A stretch of 64,000 bases of DNA from Hysterangium stoloniferum (taxonomy: Eukaryota; Basidiomycota; Agaricomycetes; Hysterangiales; Hysterangiaceae), in contig WHVD01000067.1 in NCBI GenBank assembly GCA_015178975.1, forward strand, positions 372,001-436,000. Reading direction: 5' to 3'. Shown piece after piece: positions 34,805-46,417 of this stretch; the first letter of the stretch is position 1; every line of letters begins with the position of its first letter. Under the pieces are notes generated by a model. The model was given only the letters and a program-made list of their open reading frames with translations, was not told where the DNA came from and made no database searches. Position numbers and translations under genes: made by a program.

Positions 34805-36172
34805 ATGTTTTCTGTAAGGCGTGCCACCCACGCAGGGACGTGGTACAACGCGAATCGTAAGCCCGCTGGTCACAATTACCTCATATATTCTTAAACGGCT
34901 TCCTATTCGCAGAAAATCGATTGAACAATGATCTCACAGGTTGGCTGGCGGCGGTGGAGCCCCTTTCAAGCGAGGAATACCAGCCCCCCATCAAGGGTTG
35001 CAAAGCCATTATAGCACCGTATGTCGCCTTTTGAGTCACCCAACTTCCGAGGTCAGATCAAGAGGCTGATCCGCTTAAAAAGGCACGCTGGTTATGCCTA
35101 CTCTGGGTCCACTGCTGCTTGGGGGTACAAGAGTATAGATCCGGTAGGGATGTGAGTTGATCTGGGGAATAGGATATTATTTGTGTTTGATTCATGCTGT
35201 CCCTAGAAAACGAGTATTCGTCTTGGGACCTTCCCACCATGTTTACATGGACGGATGCGCGTTACCAACTATGGCTGAATATGCCACACCAATTGGAAAC
35301 CTTCCTCTGGATTTAGATAGTGAGTGTTCTTTTATACCATCCATTAATGAATAGAACTCAACTTGCGCGGTATCCGATAGCCATTGCCGAACTTAGAGCA
35401 ACTGGTCAATTTCAAGATATGAATTCGTCAACTGATGAAGATGAACACAGCATAGAAATGCATCTGCCTTACATACGGAAGGTGTTTAAAGGGTGCGTGA
35501 TTAACCCAATGACAAGCCCCATACACGGCAGGGCGATTATTAAACGAAGTGAATAATTTCTAATCAACAGACAAGACATTTCATTAGTACCCATTCTTGT
35601 GGGTGGAATTTCGAAAGACAAAGAAGTCACCTTCGGCCGTCTGCTAGCACCGTTTCTCGCACGAGAGGACACCATATGTGTTGTTTCGTCGGATTTCTGT
35701 CATTGGTACGTTGGGATGTTTTATATTGGGTTTCCACTCATTAATTTCTCTAAGGGGGACGAGATTCCAGTACACATTTTATTATTCCTCGCCTCCAGAT
35801 CCGAATGCGGAGACACCGCCTACAGGAAAACGTCTTTCGCGTTCGCAAGCACTCCCTTCCACGATCACGTCTTTTCCGATACATGCGTCCATCGAGGCAC
35901 TTGATCGAGAAGCGTTGGAAATTTTGACTCTTTCTGGTCAGGCCGACTCTGTCGCGAAATGTCACAGCGAGTTTGCGGACTACCTCGTGCGTACAAAGAA
36001 TACAATATGCGGGCGCCATCCCATTGGGGTATTACTTGGTGCCCTTACCGCTCTACAGGAAGGGGAAAGTAAGGTCCCTGCTGTTAAATGGGTACGATAC
36101 ACCCAAAGCAGCCAGTGCCACAATATAAACGATTCCAGTGTGAGCTATGCCAGTGCTTATGTTGTATTTTGA
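34805..36172 (+). CDS. MEMO1-family protein
   Basis: The first exon (34805-34856) encodes [16 protein letters not shown], matching the conserved start of MEMO proteins. Following exons carry [97 protein letters not shown], and the C-terminal VRYTQSSQC followed by [13 protein letters not shown] proteins resemble class III nonheme iron dioxygenases. The conserved His residues (HAG, SIEMHLP) and Cys/Asp positions line the presumed active site. In animals MEMO1 affects cell motility and redox/copper or iron handling; the fungal role is unclear. About six introns. All family blocks are present. Confidence 0.92.
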
Positions 36173-36958
36173 GTATTAGATGGGGATTACTTCTGTGTAA
36201 CGATAAAGTATTCACGTACCTCGCGGACGATTTGTAATAGTATAGGGGTCATGCCTATAGTAAACGATACAGGATATCTGCATGATAACACAGCTTTATT
36301 GCAGTGGCTGAGGGCGATCTCACGACATAAACATTCTTCCACGATTTCGCTAGTTAACTATAGCTATTATCTCTGACAAGTGTTAAGTGTTTGGCGACAG
36401 GACCGGATGTATATTTGCCTTCAGACAGGTACATATAATTTGAAAAAAACAGTAAGTTGGGGTGAGGGTATCAACACAAGTAATAATGGTTTCCAATTAC
36501 ATTCACCGCATATCAGCCAAGTGGCTGACCTTGTCCATCCGTGCCTGTCTTGTTAAGCCAGAGGCTAGATGCGGGGAGATAATTAGATAATTAGGCAACA
36601 AAGACAGGATGGTCTCCAGGAAATACGCGTTGACTGGGCTCGCAGCGCCCGGCTTATAGGACCGTCACGCGCATGCCGAACTGAGGCTGTTCACAGAAAG
36701 GTAACGGGCCGCAGTGACAAGGATTCCGAGAGTCAATCTTTCTCGAGATCGTGGGGGAAGTAGGACGAATTTGCCTATACAATTAAGGCTAATTCAGGGT
36801 CATCAAGGTGCACCCAGAAATTTGCCACACTTGCCTAATTGGCTTGTTAAGTTGCCCACTTGCTATGCTTGTAACAGCTCGCTCCTATCCTTCAGCAGGC
36901 TGAGCACATTGTAAGACACCACCCAGAGCCCTTGTGATTTGTTGAGGCAACTTAAGAC
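36173..36958. other. intergenic region between MEMO1 and KH-protein genes
   Basis: No gene recognised. A short doubled AGATAATT occurs near 36578-36592. Confidence 0.4.
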
Positions 36959-38323
36959 ATGTCTAAGAGGAAGAGCTATGACTCCGTCGCTGCGGTATGT
37001 GCGCCTGATATTTTCAAAGTCCGCCAAAATCTTTCATTCTCTCAACCACCATCCGCCCATCCTCTTTGCTCCCTGTCTGCTCCCTCCGCCTCCTTGCCGC
37101 TCTCCCCTTACCTCCCATCCCTTCTTATTTCCTATGCTCTCGCGTCCCTCTTCTCCCGCTCACGAGCAACCACGTCAAGGTATTTAGTTTTTATATACTG
37201 TCCTTTTTTCTTTTCTTTTTACGGAAATTCACGCCCTTTGCCACAGGCTCGCACCAAGGCTCCAACCCTGCTTCACCAGTTCAAAATGAGACCCTAACTC
37301 TTCGCGCCCTTGTCACCACCAAGGAAGCAGGCATCATCATCGGTAAAGGTGGAAAGAACGTCGCCGATATTCGTGAGCAGAGCGGAGTCAAGGCTGGGGT
37401 CAGCAAGGTCGTCCCCGGTGTCCACGAGCGTGTGCTAAGTGTGAGTGGAAATGTCGAGGCTGTCGCCAAAGTGAGTTCCCTTCCCAATTATACCTGGTCG
37501 TGCGACCTAACCGATTTGTCAGGCTTATACTCTTATAATCAACCAACTTCTCGCTAACGCCCCTCCTTCTCCGACTCCCGCCACACCTACCTCTCCCAAC
37601 GGCTCCATCAACACTTCTATAAGTCTCTTGATCTCCCATAATCTTATGGGCACAATCATCGGACGCAACGGTCTCAAAATTAAGGCTATCCAAGACACCT
37701 CTGGCGCTCGTATGGTTGCTGAGAAAGAAATGTTACCTCAGTCGACCGAGCGCATCGTCGTCGTACAAGGCACTGCTGACAGTATTGGACGTGCGATTGA
37801 GGAAATCGGCAAGTGCCTTCTTGAGGACTGGGAAAGGGGTGTTGGCACTGTGCTCTTCCACCCGGGAGCTAGTGAGGAGAGGGAACGTGGCCACGGAGGA
37901 AGGCGGACCAGCAATGCGTATACTTCATCTGGTGCCCAGGCTGGTACCCAGCGTCGCGCTAATGGAGATGCGCAAACGGGAGGCGGCTCTGCCCACCGTT
38001 CACCTTCTCCCGGCGGTCCCGGCGGTGTTACTTCTCCAACTTCTGCGCCTACCAATCTTCGTACTCAAAACATCTCTATCCCTTCTGACATGGTCGGCTG
38101 CATCATCGGTCGCAGTGGAACTAAAATCACGGAGATTCGTCGTTTGTCGGGGTCCAAGATCAGCATTGCCAAGACACCCCATGACGACACTGGAGAAAGG
38201 ATGTTTACTATTATCGGAACCTCTGAGGCCAATGAAAAGGCCTTGTTCTTACTCTATAACCAATTGGAGATGGAGAAAGAGAGGAGGGTCGGCCGTGAGG
38301 GAGGTGCCGACGCTCAGGAATGA
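36959..38323 (+). CDS. triple-KH-domain RNA-binding protein (Pbp2/Rnc1/PCBP-like)
   Basis: Four exons close in phase: 36959-36994, a 13-nt microexon 37167-37179, 37247-37470 and 37523-38323, giving 357 residues. Three KH domains of the PCBP type are clear. KH1 is LRALVTTKEAGIIIGKGGKN, KH2 is ISLLISHNLMGTIIGRNGLK, and KH3 is ISIPSDMVGCIIGRSGTKI. All have intact GxxG loops (GKGG, GRNG, GRSG). A Gly/Ser/Pro-rich linker separates KH2 and KH3. Family members in yeasts (Pbp2, Hek2, Rnc1) bind poly-C or specific mRNAs to control stability and translation. A long pyrimidine tract precedes the microexon. Confidence 0.93.
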
Positions 38324-39120
38324 TCTTGTTACCCTTTTGCTAGCGTATCATCTCTCATTTCTGGACTCGAGCCTACTCAATGCCACCTACCTATTCTACG
38401 ATTTTTGACTGCGGATATCTGTGATCCGTGCATTATCTTTCCCGCCGCGCCAGTCCACGAACGTTGAACCCCCCCTTTCTTACTGCTTTATTTCTCGTGG
38501 ACTACCGCCTAGTGTGGCGCGTGCTCCGTCGTCTATAATTCGAGATTCTTAACTACTACTTCTTGCCATTCGTAACCCTCTCGTATATTCACTTGCCCTC
38601 CGCCTTTACTTGCCATTACTCTTCCTGCCCGCCATCATCCCTAGTTGGCTCTCCCCACTTGCTCCCATCTGCAGCAAAATAAAATGTATGCAATTCACCC
38701 ACCGTGACTATGAGGTATAAATATGGTACACATGAGTGGTTGTAGGGCGTGATATAGGACGACGACATGAGATTGATTGTATGTGGGGCAGCAATACACA
38801 TGAGACTGACACCTGGTCCATACGTATGCGCTGCCTCCATTCAGTACAGATGTATCTGTTCATTTGAGCTACAGGCTGGTTATAGTATCAGTGATTGGTA
38901 TGCATTAAGATGTGTTAAACCGATGATATCTTATCATTACTATGATATATGCTCATGTCTATGGATGGGTCTGTGTTATTGCCTCGGTCGGAACAGTATC
39001 TGATCGATGTGACATTCATAATTAATTTATATGATGAGCAATCTGATTGGTGCGGGAGCCTCCACGTCGGAGTGGGTTTATAAGGTCACCCATACTTACA
39101 ACACGCCGTCCAGCACAACT
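38324..39120. other. intergenic region, 3' UTR of KH gene and TMEM256 promoter
   Basis: Pyrimidine-rich sequence to about 38640, then AT-rich. No gene recognised. Confidence 0.4.
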
Positions 39121-39700
39121 ATGTCTTCTACACCCTTGTTACGACCCCGTGCTGGCCTTTTCTCGCCCTTCCCCAATGCAAATCTGCTTTGGAAAGCGGG
39201 TGCACTGATAGGTACCCAAACAGTGAAATATCCACAGCCACTGGTTTGTTTAATAACTGTTCAAACGCTTCTGTCATACAGCCGCTTTGGGCATTATCAA
39301 CGGTGCCTTTGGGGCACACGCACTCAAGCGAAGAATTCCTGACCCGGCGAAGCTGCAAGCCTGGGGCACAGCGAGCCATTACGCTGTAATACCGACTTTT
39401 TCCATGCAGCGCTGCGTTCGCTCACGTCTGTCCGCGTAGATATTCAACGGTGTGGCATTGTTAGCCATATCGATGCATCCGCGGTTTTCAGTGCATCGTT
39501 TCGCAGGACCTGCCATCGGGATTGGCGCGCTGGTCTTCTCGGGGAGCATTTGGGCCCTTACGCTTGATCATGGGAGGAGGTATGGTGATGTTCTTTCACG
39601 GTTATGAGGAGCCGTTTTTCTGAGAGAAAATGATACATTTAGATTTAAATGGCTAGGGCCTGTCACTCCACTGGGTGGTTCTTTAATGATTTTTGGGTGA
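39121..39700 (+). CDS. TMEM256/DUF423 family small membrane protein
   Basis: Four exons close in phase (39121-39211, 39282-39385, 39440-39579, 39643-39700) and give 130 residues. The family signature is present: AALGIINGAFGAHALKRRI, then KLQAWGTASHYAIFNGVALL, AIGIGALVFSGSIWALTL and FKWLGPVTPLGGSLMIFG. Four hydrophobic helices are expected. The family occurs from bacteria (YgdD) to animals, without a well-defined role. The reading frame stops directly after MIFG, a few residues short of the usual GWLALA-like end. Either the terminal helix is slightly shortened or a further exon was missed. Confidence 0.88.
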
Positions 39701-40622
39701 GTGCTGTTAGCCTCGATACCAGTGGCCATCTGAAGCCATGCCATCTATTTTTAGATATATATCGATGCTGTTTTGATTTATGAAAAGGCACATTAGAAAT
39801 ATAGAAAAGAAATATATCTGGGACACGGTCACACTCGTGATGTGTTGTGACAAGTCGTGTTTGAACATGTCATGTGACCTGAACGCGCTAGACACCTGAA
39901 ACCACTTGCATTGCAAGTAATGGGAAAAGCTGTGGGGAAATCATATATACAAGACAAGTTCCTTCACAGGCGACCATACTTGGTCCATATTTCCATTACT
40001 GTAACTAAAACAGCCCAAATTACCTGTCACCCTCCGTCTCGTCTTCCAGCAACGTATATTTCTTCAAAAATTGTCAGAAATTTTGAAAATAGCCAAAGTA
40101 ACTTAAATAAACCGTTCATTAACCCTCTGGCAAGCCAAATTCTCTTGTGGAGTTGTGAAAAAGCAAACCTGTAGAACAACCACAGTTGAAACTCAGCTCT
40201 GAGCCGTTCCGACAGGTAGGACGCCTTTTGCCGAGTCTCGCGTCTGTCTCCCTTTTCCCCCATCCTCACCGACGCGTCACAGCGTCACCTAGCTCTCCTC
40301 CTCGACCGGTTTGCCTCATTATCACTTTTCTTTGCATCCTTCATCACTTTGTCTTCATCTACATTTGCCCTCATCGCATTGTTCATTTCCTACTGAATAT
40401 GTGAGTTTTTTCAGTCATTTCGCGTCGCGTACTTGCACTTCAATGGTATCGCACATGCATATGAGGTCGTCCGCGACGTCTCTCCTGCTTTGCGTTCGTA
40501 ATTGACTTGCTGGGAACGCATTTTAAACGCGTTAACACGGTCCAGACGCGTCTCTAACGCATCACTAACAGATAGCGGTACCAGTGTCTTTGAGTGACAC
40601 AATAACCTGTAATACAATAACC
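39701..40622. other. intergenic and 5' untranslated region
   Basis: The segment 40200-40410 is pyrimidine-rich and may be the leader of the next gene. A GTGAGT at about 40400 could mark a leader intron. No gene recognised. Confidence 0.4.
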
Positions 40623-43276
40623 ATGGTCTCGAGTAGCGCCACGGTAGCCGCTCCTTGCACTACCTCGCCGAACTCCCAACAGCCCACGTCTCCCCCAACG
40701 CAGCCTTCGGTGGAGACTGTGTCCGACAATGACGCGACAAAAGTAGCGCAACACATTCAGTCCAGATCTTCATCAATGTTTCAAGAATCTACTACGCAAA
40801 ACGCGTCCCTAGCTCGCAATATTCCGATCAATCCCTCTCTTCCGTCCAGTACACCTAAACAACAGTCAACATCCACGGCAACATCGCAAAGTACTCGCAC
40901 ATACAATGCCCACCTTCCGTACAATCCCAGTCGACCACCTCCGTATACCTACCAGCGGCAGCATGAATTTCCCCCTTTCCCCCCATTGGCACAGCACCCT
41001 GTCCTGCCATTTTTAACGACAGCATTCTCTAGTCAGCAAGAGCCTGCACCGGTCGCTGCACCTCCACCCAAAGCACGACCGAATCTGGCTCCTCGTGCTA
41101 GCACCACCCAACGGCATGTGCAGTCAACCACGTCTTCAATCCCAACGATGGATGTGAGTAGAAATGATCCTGCCGCGATATTCATTCGCCCCCCCCTCGT
41201 AGTGCCCTTCCCTCCAAATGTCGAATCCAATATTACTTGGAACGGTACTGATGGACAGCCTATTCCGGGAACACCTCTGACGTATACAATCCTACATGCT
41301 CATCGGAATTGGTTTTTAGACGCGGATGATTTCCGCAAAGACAATCCAAGGAGAATCGACTATCCTCCCGAACTTGAACCGCCAAGAGGCTGGGCACCCC
41401 TCAACGAATGTACTGGGGCGGGTGCTGCATCTCGATGTAGGCAAGCTAAAGAGGCAAAGGAAAAGGAGAAAGACAAGGACAAAGGCCCCACAGCACGGAC
41501 GAAAGGCTCTTATGCCCAAACTGAAACAGGTTCTGAAGCTATCGAGTGTGGACCATCAGATGATTGTCATGAGAAGACGATTCTTCGTTGCACATTTTGT
41601 AGGCGTGAGTATCATGGGCCCAATGCAAAATCAATGTGGAGGAGACATGTCTATGATAAACATAAAGTGGCTATGAAAAACAGGCGGGAAGGCAGCGCGG
41701 GTACCGCATACAAGTCTGTTTCCAAGAAAGGCAAGCCACCCAAGCCACCGTCACCGTCCCCGGCTCTTGGCCCTGCATTGGTTTTAATGCCTCCTGCGGC
41801 TTTAGACACCCCTAAGTTGACTTTAGACCTAACCAGTATGCGGTTTAATCAGTCTACAAGATAGTTAATCCACTAACTCTTGTTTGTGCAGAGGAACAGA
41901 ACCTTATTCGCCTGCTTGAGCGGGTTGTTGCTGGTAATCTGAACATTAGCCTTCCCTCCTCAGTCTTAGGTGATGGCACGACCGCTATTAATATACAATC
42001 AATTGCCTTGGCCTTGGAAAAAAGTGGTATAATGGTTACGCTGGACAAAGACAACGCTCTTACCCCTGAAACGTCTTTCTCCTCTGAAGGGAGCAGTGCT
42101 ACTGAAGACAATATTATCTCGCAGGAATCTTCAACTGGGATTCTTCCGTTAGATCTTAATGAAGCATCTCAGAATCCCCAAGACTCCCATGCTCCTACTA
42201 CAGCAGAGCATCAAGACATTGTTAACCTAGATGAACGGAGCGCGACTACGCAGTCGGTGTTCGATACTGCTTCCCGGGGTCAGAAACGTAAAGTGCAAGC
42301 GGACACCCCTGCACGGGATCGAATACCGCTCAAAGACAATACAATTGCAGATCGCAATCAACACAACTCCAATGCGGCGATAACGCCAGGCACTCCTCGA
42401 ATAGAGAAGGGAAAACAAAAGGTTCTCCCTTGCGCTCCAAATGGTCCACGAATCTCCCAGGCTATTACTCCAATAACTTCGCCCACCCGAAATCCCTTTA
42501 CACCGCAACAGTCTGCATGTAGCACGGCGATGCGTGCTCATGCATTGACTACAACTGGACAAGAATCATACCTTACGCTAGTTCTCAGTTCTCCCGCTAC
42601 AGCCTCCCCTGCCCGAAGTACTACTGGGCGAGTCACTTTCACATCTCCTTTGAAGTCTAAACATCGGGACTGTCCCCCTATCAGTGATGATCACTTTGGC
42701 ATCCCTGGCGCATCGTCCCCGAGGTATTCCTTTGACTTTAATATCTCTGGCTCTAGCCCTTATCTAGGAGCCTTTGATCCTATACCACTGGAAGTCAGCT
42801 CGTTGGCACTTGCATCTGCGAACTGGACGCCTCCTTCATCGCTGGGTCCTTCTGCCCCTGTCCGAGATTCAAAAACGCATAGGACATCTCGTGCCAGTCA
42901 CCATGATACAAATATTGACGAAGATGGGGAAGGTTCAGATATGGAACTTACATATCCCGACGAGCCATCGTCTCCTTTAGAGCGAGTGCAACGTCGCCGT
43001 TCAAGTGGCGAGTCTCCAATACAGGAAAATGAGGACGATGATGATGATTTTGATATGAATGTGTTTGTGGATTTGAAAGACGCTGGGCCGCCACTCACGT
43101 TGGTTGGCGTTTCCTCGTCTCCCCCGAAAAACCTATCGATTCGGGGGTTTTCGAAGGAATTTGGATTACTTTCACAGGAGGAGGTGGAGCGTATCGTTGG
43201 GGATGCGTCCCCTACAAGAATATTCGAGGACGAAGCCAGGAGTTCGAAACGGAGGAAAGTGGATGCCACACCGTAA
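40623..43276 (+). CDS. unrecognised low-complexity protein with a C2H2-like zinc finger
   Basis: Two exons, 40623-41835 and 41892-43276, close in phase and give 865 residues, starting at ACCATGG. The first 200 residues are Ser/Thr/Pro/Gln-rich. Around residue 330 lies CTFCRREYHGPNAKSMWRRH, followed by VYDKHK. This is a Cys-x2-Cys ... His-x4-His arrangement like a C2H2 or BED finger, preceded by an EDK-rich basic stretch. The second half is again disordered, with repeated TSP-type motifs (possible kinase sites), an acidic run and a basic tail (SSKRRKVDATP) that may be a nuclear localisation signal. A DNA-binding or chromatin role is a guess from these features only. I do not recognise a named family. 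Confidence 0.65.
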
Positions 43277-43501
43277 CTAACCCAGACTATTTTTCCTTCC
43301 CACATGCGACTTTTATTCATTTTTGTCCCATCTTCTGTACACCTTGTGCGTGGGCCATTTCATTAGTACGAATTAATCCAGGTTTAGTACGATGGAATAA
43401 TTTACTCCTGTAACAGTAGCTGTAACAGGTTTCATTTCATAAAATCCACTGTTTAATAATTATTTAGACTCCGACGGAGAGATTCGTTGAACCCCATTGT
43501 C

Positions 43502-44008
43502 ATGTTCCGCCTAAGTCGCCCTTTATACCAAAAGGTTCTCAAGGCCTCAACGGGGATTACAGGTTCGTTGGCAAATTTTAATGAAACAGTTCACCTCATG
43601 ATTTAAACACAGGGCTATCCGTCCACCCGAACCCTCTCCCCGATCTGCGCGCCACCCTCCAGCTCACATTACAAAGGCTAAATGGCATCCCACAGCACTC
43701 AGCATACCGTCGTGCGACGACAGCAATTGTCCAAAACCGACTTGACATTCTAGACCGTGCGGGGGAGGATGTCGGCAGGGTCGAGAGGGAGATCGACCAG
43801 GGGCAGATTGAGGAGGTGATTGCGCAGGCGCAGGATGAGCTGCGGCTGGTGGACCACATGGGCGAGTGGAAAGCGTGAGTGTCCCGCTTGGCGATATGCT
43901 ACTGCTGTGTGTGACTGAAGATCTCGCTGATGTAGGTGGGAGGGGTTGGAGGAGCAGGCCCCTGCGGGACAGTTTGGATATCCTGGCACGGTTACAAGCC
44001 CGTCGTAG
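43502..44008 (+). CDS. NDUFA5-like accessory subunit of mitochondrial complex I
   Basis: Three exons (43502-43562, 43613-43874, 43936-44008) close in phase and give 131 residues. The pattern follows the NDUFA5/B13 family: MFRLSRPLYQKVLKASTGIT, LQLTLQRLNGIPQHSAYRRA, VEREIDQGQIEEVIAQAQDE, LRLVDHMGEWKAWEGLEEQA and PAGQFGYPG. NDUFA5 sits in the peripheral arm of NADH:ubiquinone oxidoreductase on the matrix side. The basic N-terminus fits mitochondrial import. It presents the Gly-Leu start, the AYR motif and the W-x-x-W/P end of the family. Confidence 0.9.
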
Positions 44009-44515
44009 TACTCGTGTATAATGGAACTGGATCTAGCCAAATAAGAGAGCTGAATGGTAAAACGTCGCAAGGTGGATACACTATGTTATATTATGATAAT
44101 ATCTTGAGTGGTGAGGATTTCTAAAATTGGCTCGTAACTTTCAAAGATTGTTTTGACGCTACGTCATATTAAACACTACATAAAACAATGCTCTTCACCG
44201 TTTCAATCAATTCACTGTTGATGGGAAGGTGGGATACTTATAGGTGATCCGACTGCTTTTGAATGGTTCGAAAGCTGTGGAGTTTAGTATATTGTATTCG
44301 TAGTTCATAGACAGCAACCAGAAAGAGTGAGGGAAAAATAATTCGCCACGAGAGATATGTACCAAAACACATAATTGGGGAACATGAGAGTATATCAAAA
44401 GACAGAAAGACGATGCAAAAATGTGAATGACGTGACGAGAAATTCTCCCCTTTTAAGTTGTGGTAATTACAGCCTTTTTTATTGCGTCGTAGTAGGTATG
44501 GCGTTGCGCCCTGAC
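44009..44515. other. 507-bp gap between convergent NDUFA5 and Stm1 genes
   Basis: AT-rich sequence, presumably two 3' untranslated regions. No gene recognised. Confidence 0.4.
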
Positions 44516-45793
44516 TCATGAAAGCGAGGGGAAGGCAGCCTGATCGGCGACATTGACATCGACATGTTGAACTCCATGGCGATCGCCGCGGCTACCACCA
44601 CCACGACCGGCGCCCCTGGGCCTCTCATCTCGGTCAGCACCACCGCGACCACGACCACCTCGGGGACCACCACGGGAAGAAGGACGCTCGAAGCGGGCGT
44701 CGATCTCAATATGGACCTTCTCTTCCTTCTTTGCGCGGGTCTTGGGGGCAGCCTTGACCTGTGGGTGAGAAGACTTGTTGAATAACGGCAATGGGCGTGA
44801 AGAAAAAATCAACAGTGTACCTTGCCAACGAAATAATTGTCTTCTTCCTTGGCCTTGGCCAAAGGAACGGTATTCTTCCATTGAGACTCATCAGCACCTT
44901 CGTTAGGCTTACGGACTGCATCGATCTTGGGGATGACCTCAGACTGGACCTTCTTGGCGAGATATTCGTCAAATGTCAAGGAGTTGTCCTCTTCTTCCTT
45001 AGGACGGCGAGTTTCTCCAGTGCCATTGGGGGTAGCGTTGGGAGCAGCGCCTGCTGTCTCGCCACCCCAACCGTCGCCAGCACCCTCTGTAGGTGCGGCG
45101 ATACCATCGGCCCAATTGTCGGCGGCAGAGTCCTTAACGGCGTCAGTTTGGCCTTGGACTTCGGCGGTGAGCTCGGCTTTGCCCTCGTTGGCTCCCCAGG
45201 CCTGGTTTACTTTCTTTTCAGAATCGCTGCATAAATCGCGAATTTTTTTAAAATAATGTAAAATGATAGTACGAGACGGCAGATGACTGACGGTAAACCT
45301 CCACTATGTCTGTCGAATTGACGGCCACGGCCTCCAACCTGTCCACCTCGCCCTCTTCCACCGCGGCTACCCCTTCCTCTGCCGCGAGTTTGGCCCTCGC
45401 CGCCCTCGACTTTTTTTCAAAAGAGATACGCAAGCATCATGTGAGCAAAAACGGCGGTATGAACGCTAAATTATCCTTACATCTCCTGTTTTCACGTGGA
45501 GGTGCATCTGAATCACCCTCCTGACCTTCCTTAGGAGTGGACTTGCTCGTCGCGCCGCCTCTTGGATAGTAACGACCGCCTCTGCTCGCTGGGCCAGTCT
45601 TTGGCCTCTGGTCTTTCTGAAGTGTCTTTGCAGCTGGAATGGACGCAGGTGTAGGTACTTGAGCTGGAGGTGGAGCAGAGTCTGCGCCATCGTCGTCTAA
45701 AGAAAAAGGTGGTCAAAAATGCAAGGTAATAATTGAGGTATAAGAAGGATAACCGTTGAGCAAAGCAAAGGGATTTTTTGTAGCCACCGACAT
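44516..45793 (-). CDS. STM1: Stm1/HABP4-SERBP1 family ribosome- and RNA-binding protein
   Basis: The minus-strand exons begin MSVATKNPFALL (start 45793), the characteristic Stm1 N-terminus. They continue with a Pro/Ala region, an RGGRGR-type segment, and the conserved HABP4/PAI-RBP1 block (REFDRHSATG, KKVNQAWGANEGKAEL). EEDNSLTFDEYLAKKV and LAKAKEEDNYFVGK come next, and a Gly/Arg-rich tail (RGGPRGGRGRGGADRDERP) ends at a TGA (44516-44518). Stm1 clamps inactive 80S ribosomes during starvation, and the animal relatives bind mRNA and ribosomes. Multiple introns of about 45-60 nt. Antisense frames across the Gly/Arg tail are compositional shadows. Confidence 0.92.
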
Positions 45794-46417
45794 TGTGACG
45801 GGGCCTTCTTGCAGGGGTATGCGCCTTCGGCTGGGGAGGTCGCTGTTGACAAGCTTTGAGAATAAGAGTTTACAACACTGGCGGAGATGGAGAAAACGTA
45901 ACAAGGGTAACTGTACAGCTAGACCCCCGGTCACCTGTGATTCGTTAACTGGCGGTTTTGAGGTTGTTAGTTGAATTTGGATATATCGTTAAGATAAATG
46001 GTGCGTTATTGAATAGTGGTTTATTAATTGACTAGGTCGATAGTAAATATTCTAGTCAGTACTCTAGTTATTAGTCAATGGAGAGACTCTTGTGTATACC
46101 TATCTCCCCGCCCCCGGGGTCTCAATTCTCACCTACCCTGAAGTGATTGCAGTATATATACCAAGCCTCTTGGGCGCCTTTTCTTCAACGCAAAAACACA
46201 CAGGCTTTCAAAAGCATCTCGATGACGATTCGCCCGCCTCTCTAGGACTGGCGTGGATCGAGGACCTCCGAGACCGTCATAAAGCTCTGGAGATTCACCT
46301 GCGATGGGACTTGGGTGCGGTTTGTCCGTTTATTCTGGCAGACTCTTCGTGGTCACCAGTTGGATGTAGTCGCAATGTCTCGTTGCACATTCTTAGTAAC
46401 ATATATCATTCCAATTG
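45794..46417. other. intergenic region, Stm1 promoter and 3' end of the CCCH gene
   Basis: The TATATATA-like stretch near 46152-46160 faces away from Stm1. A 183-codon frame from 46092 runs antisense to the CCCH gene and lacks any feature of a protein. Confidence 0.4.

Noticed and set aside
44564..45256. antisense frames across the Stm1 gene
   Set aside because: They arise from the Gly/Arg and Ala-rich codons of Stm1; the minus-strand protein is clearly the real one.
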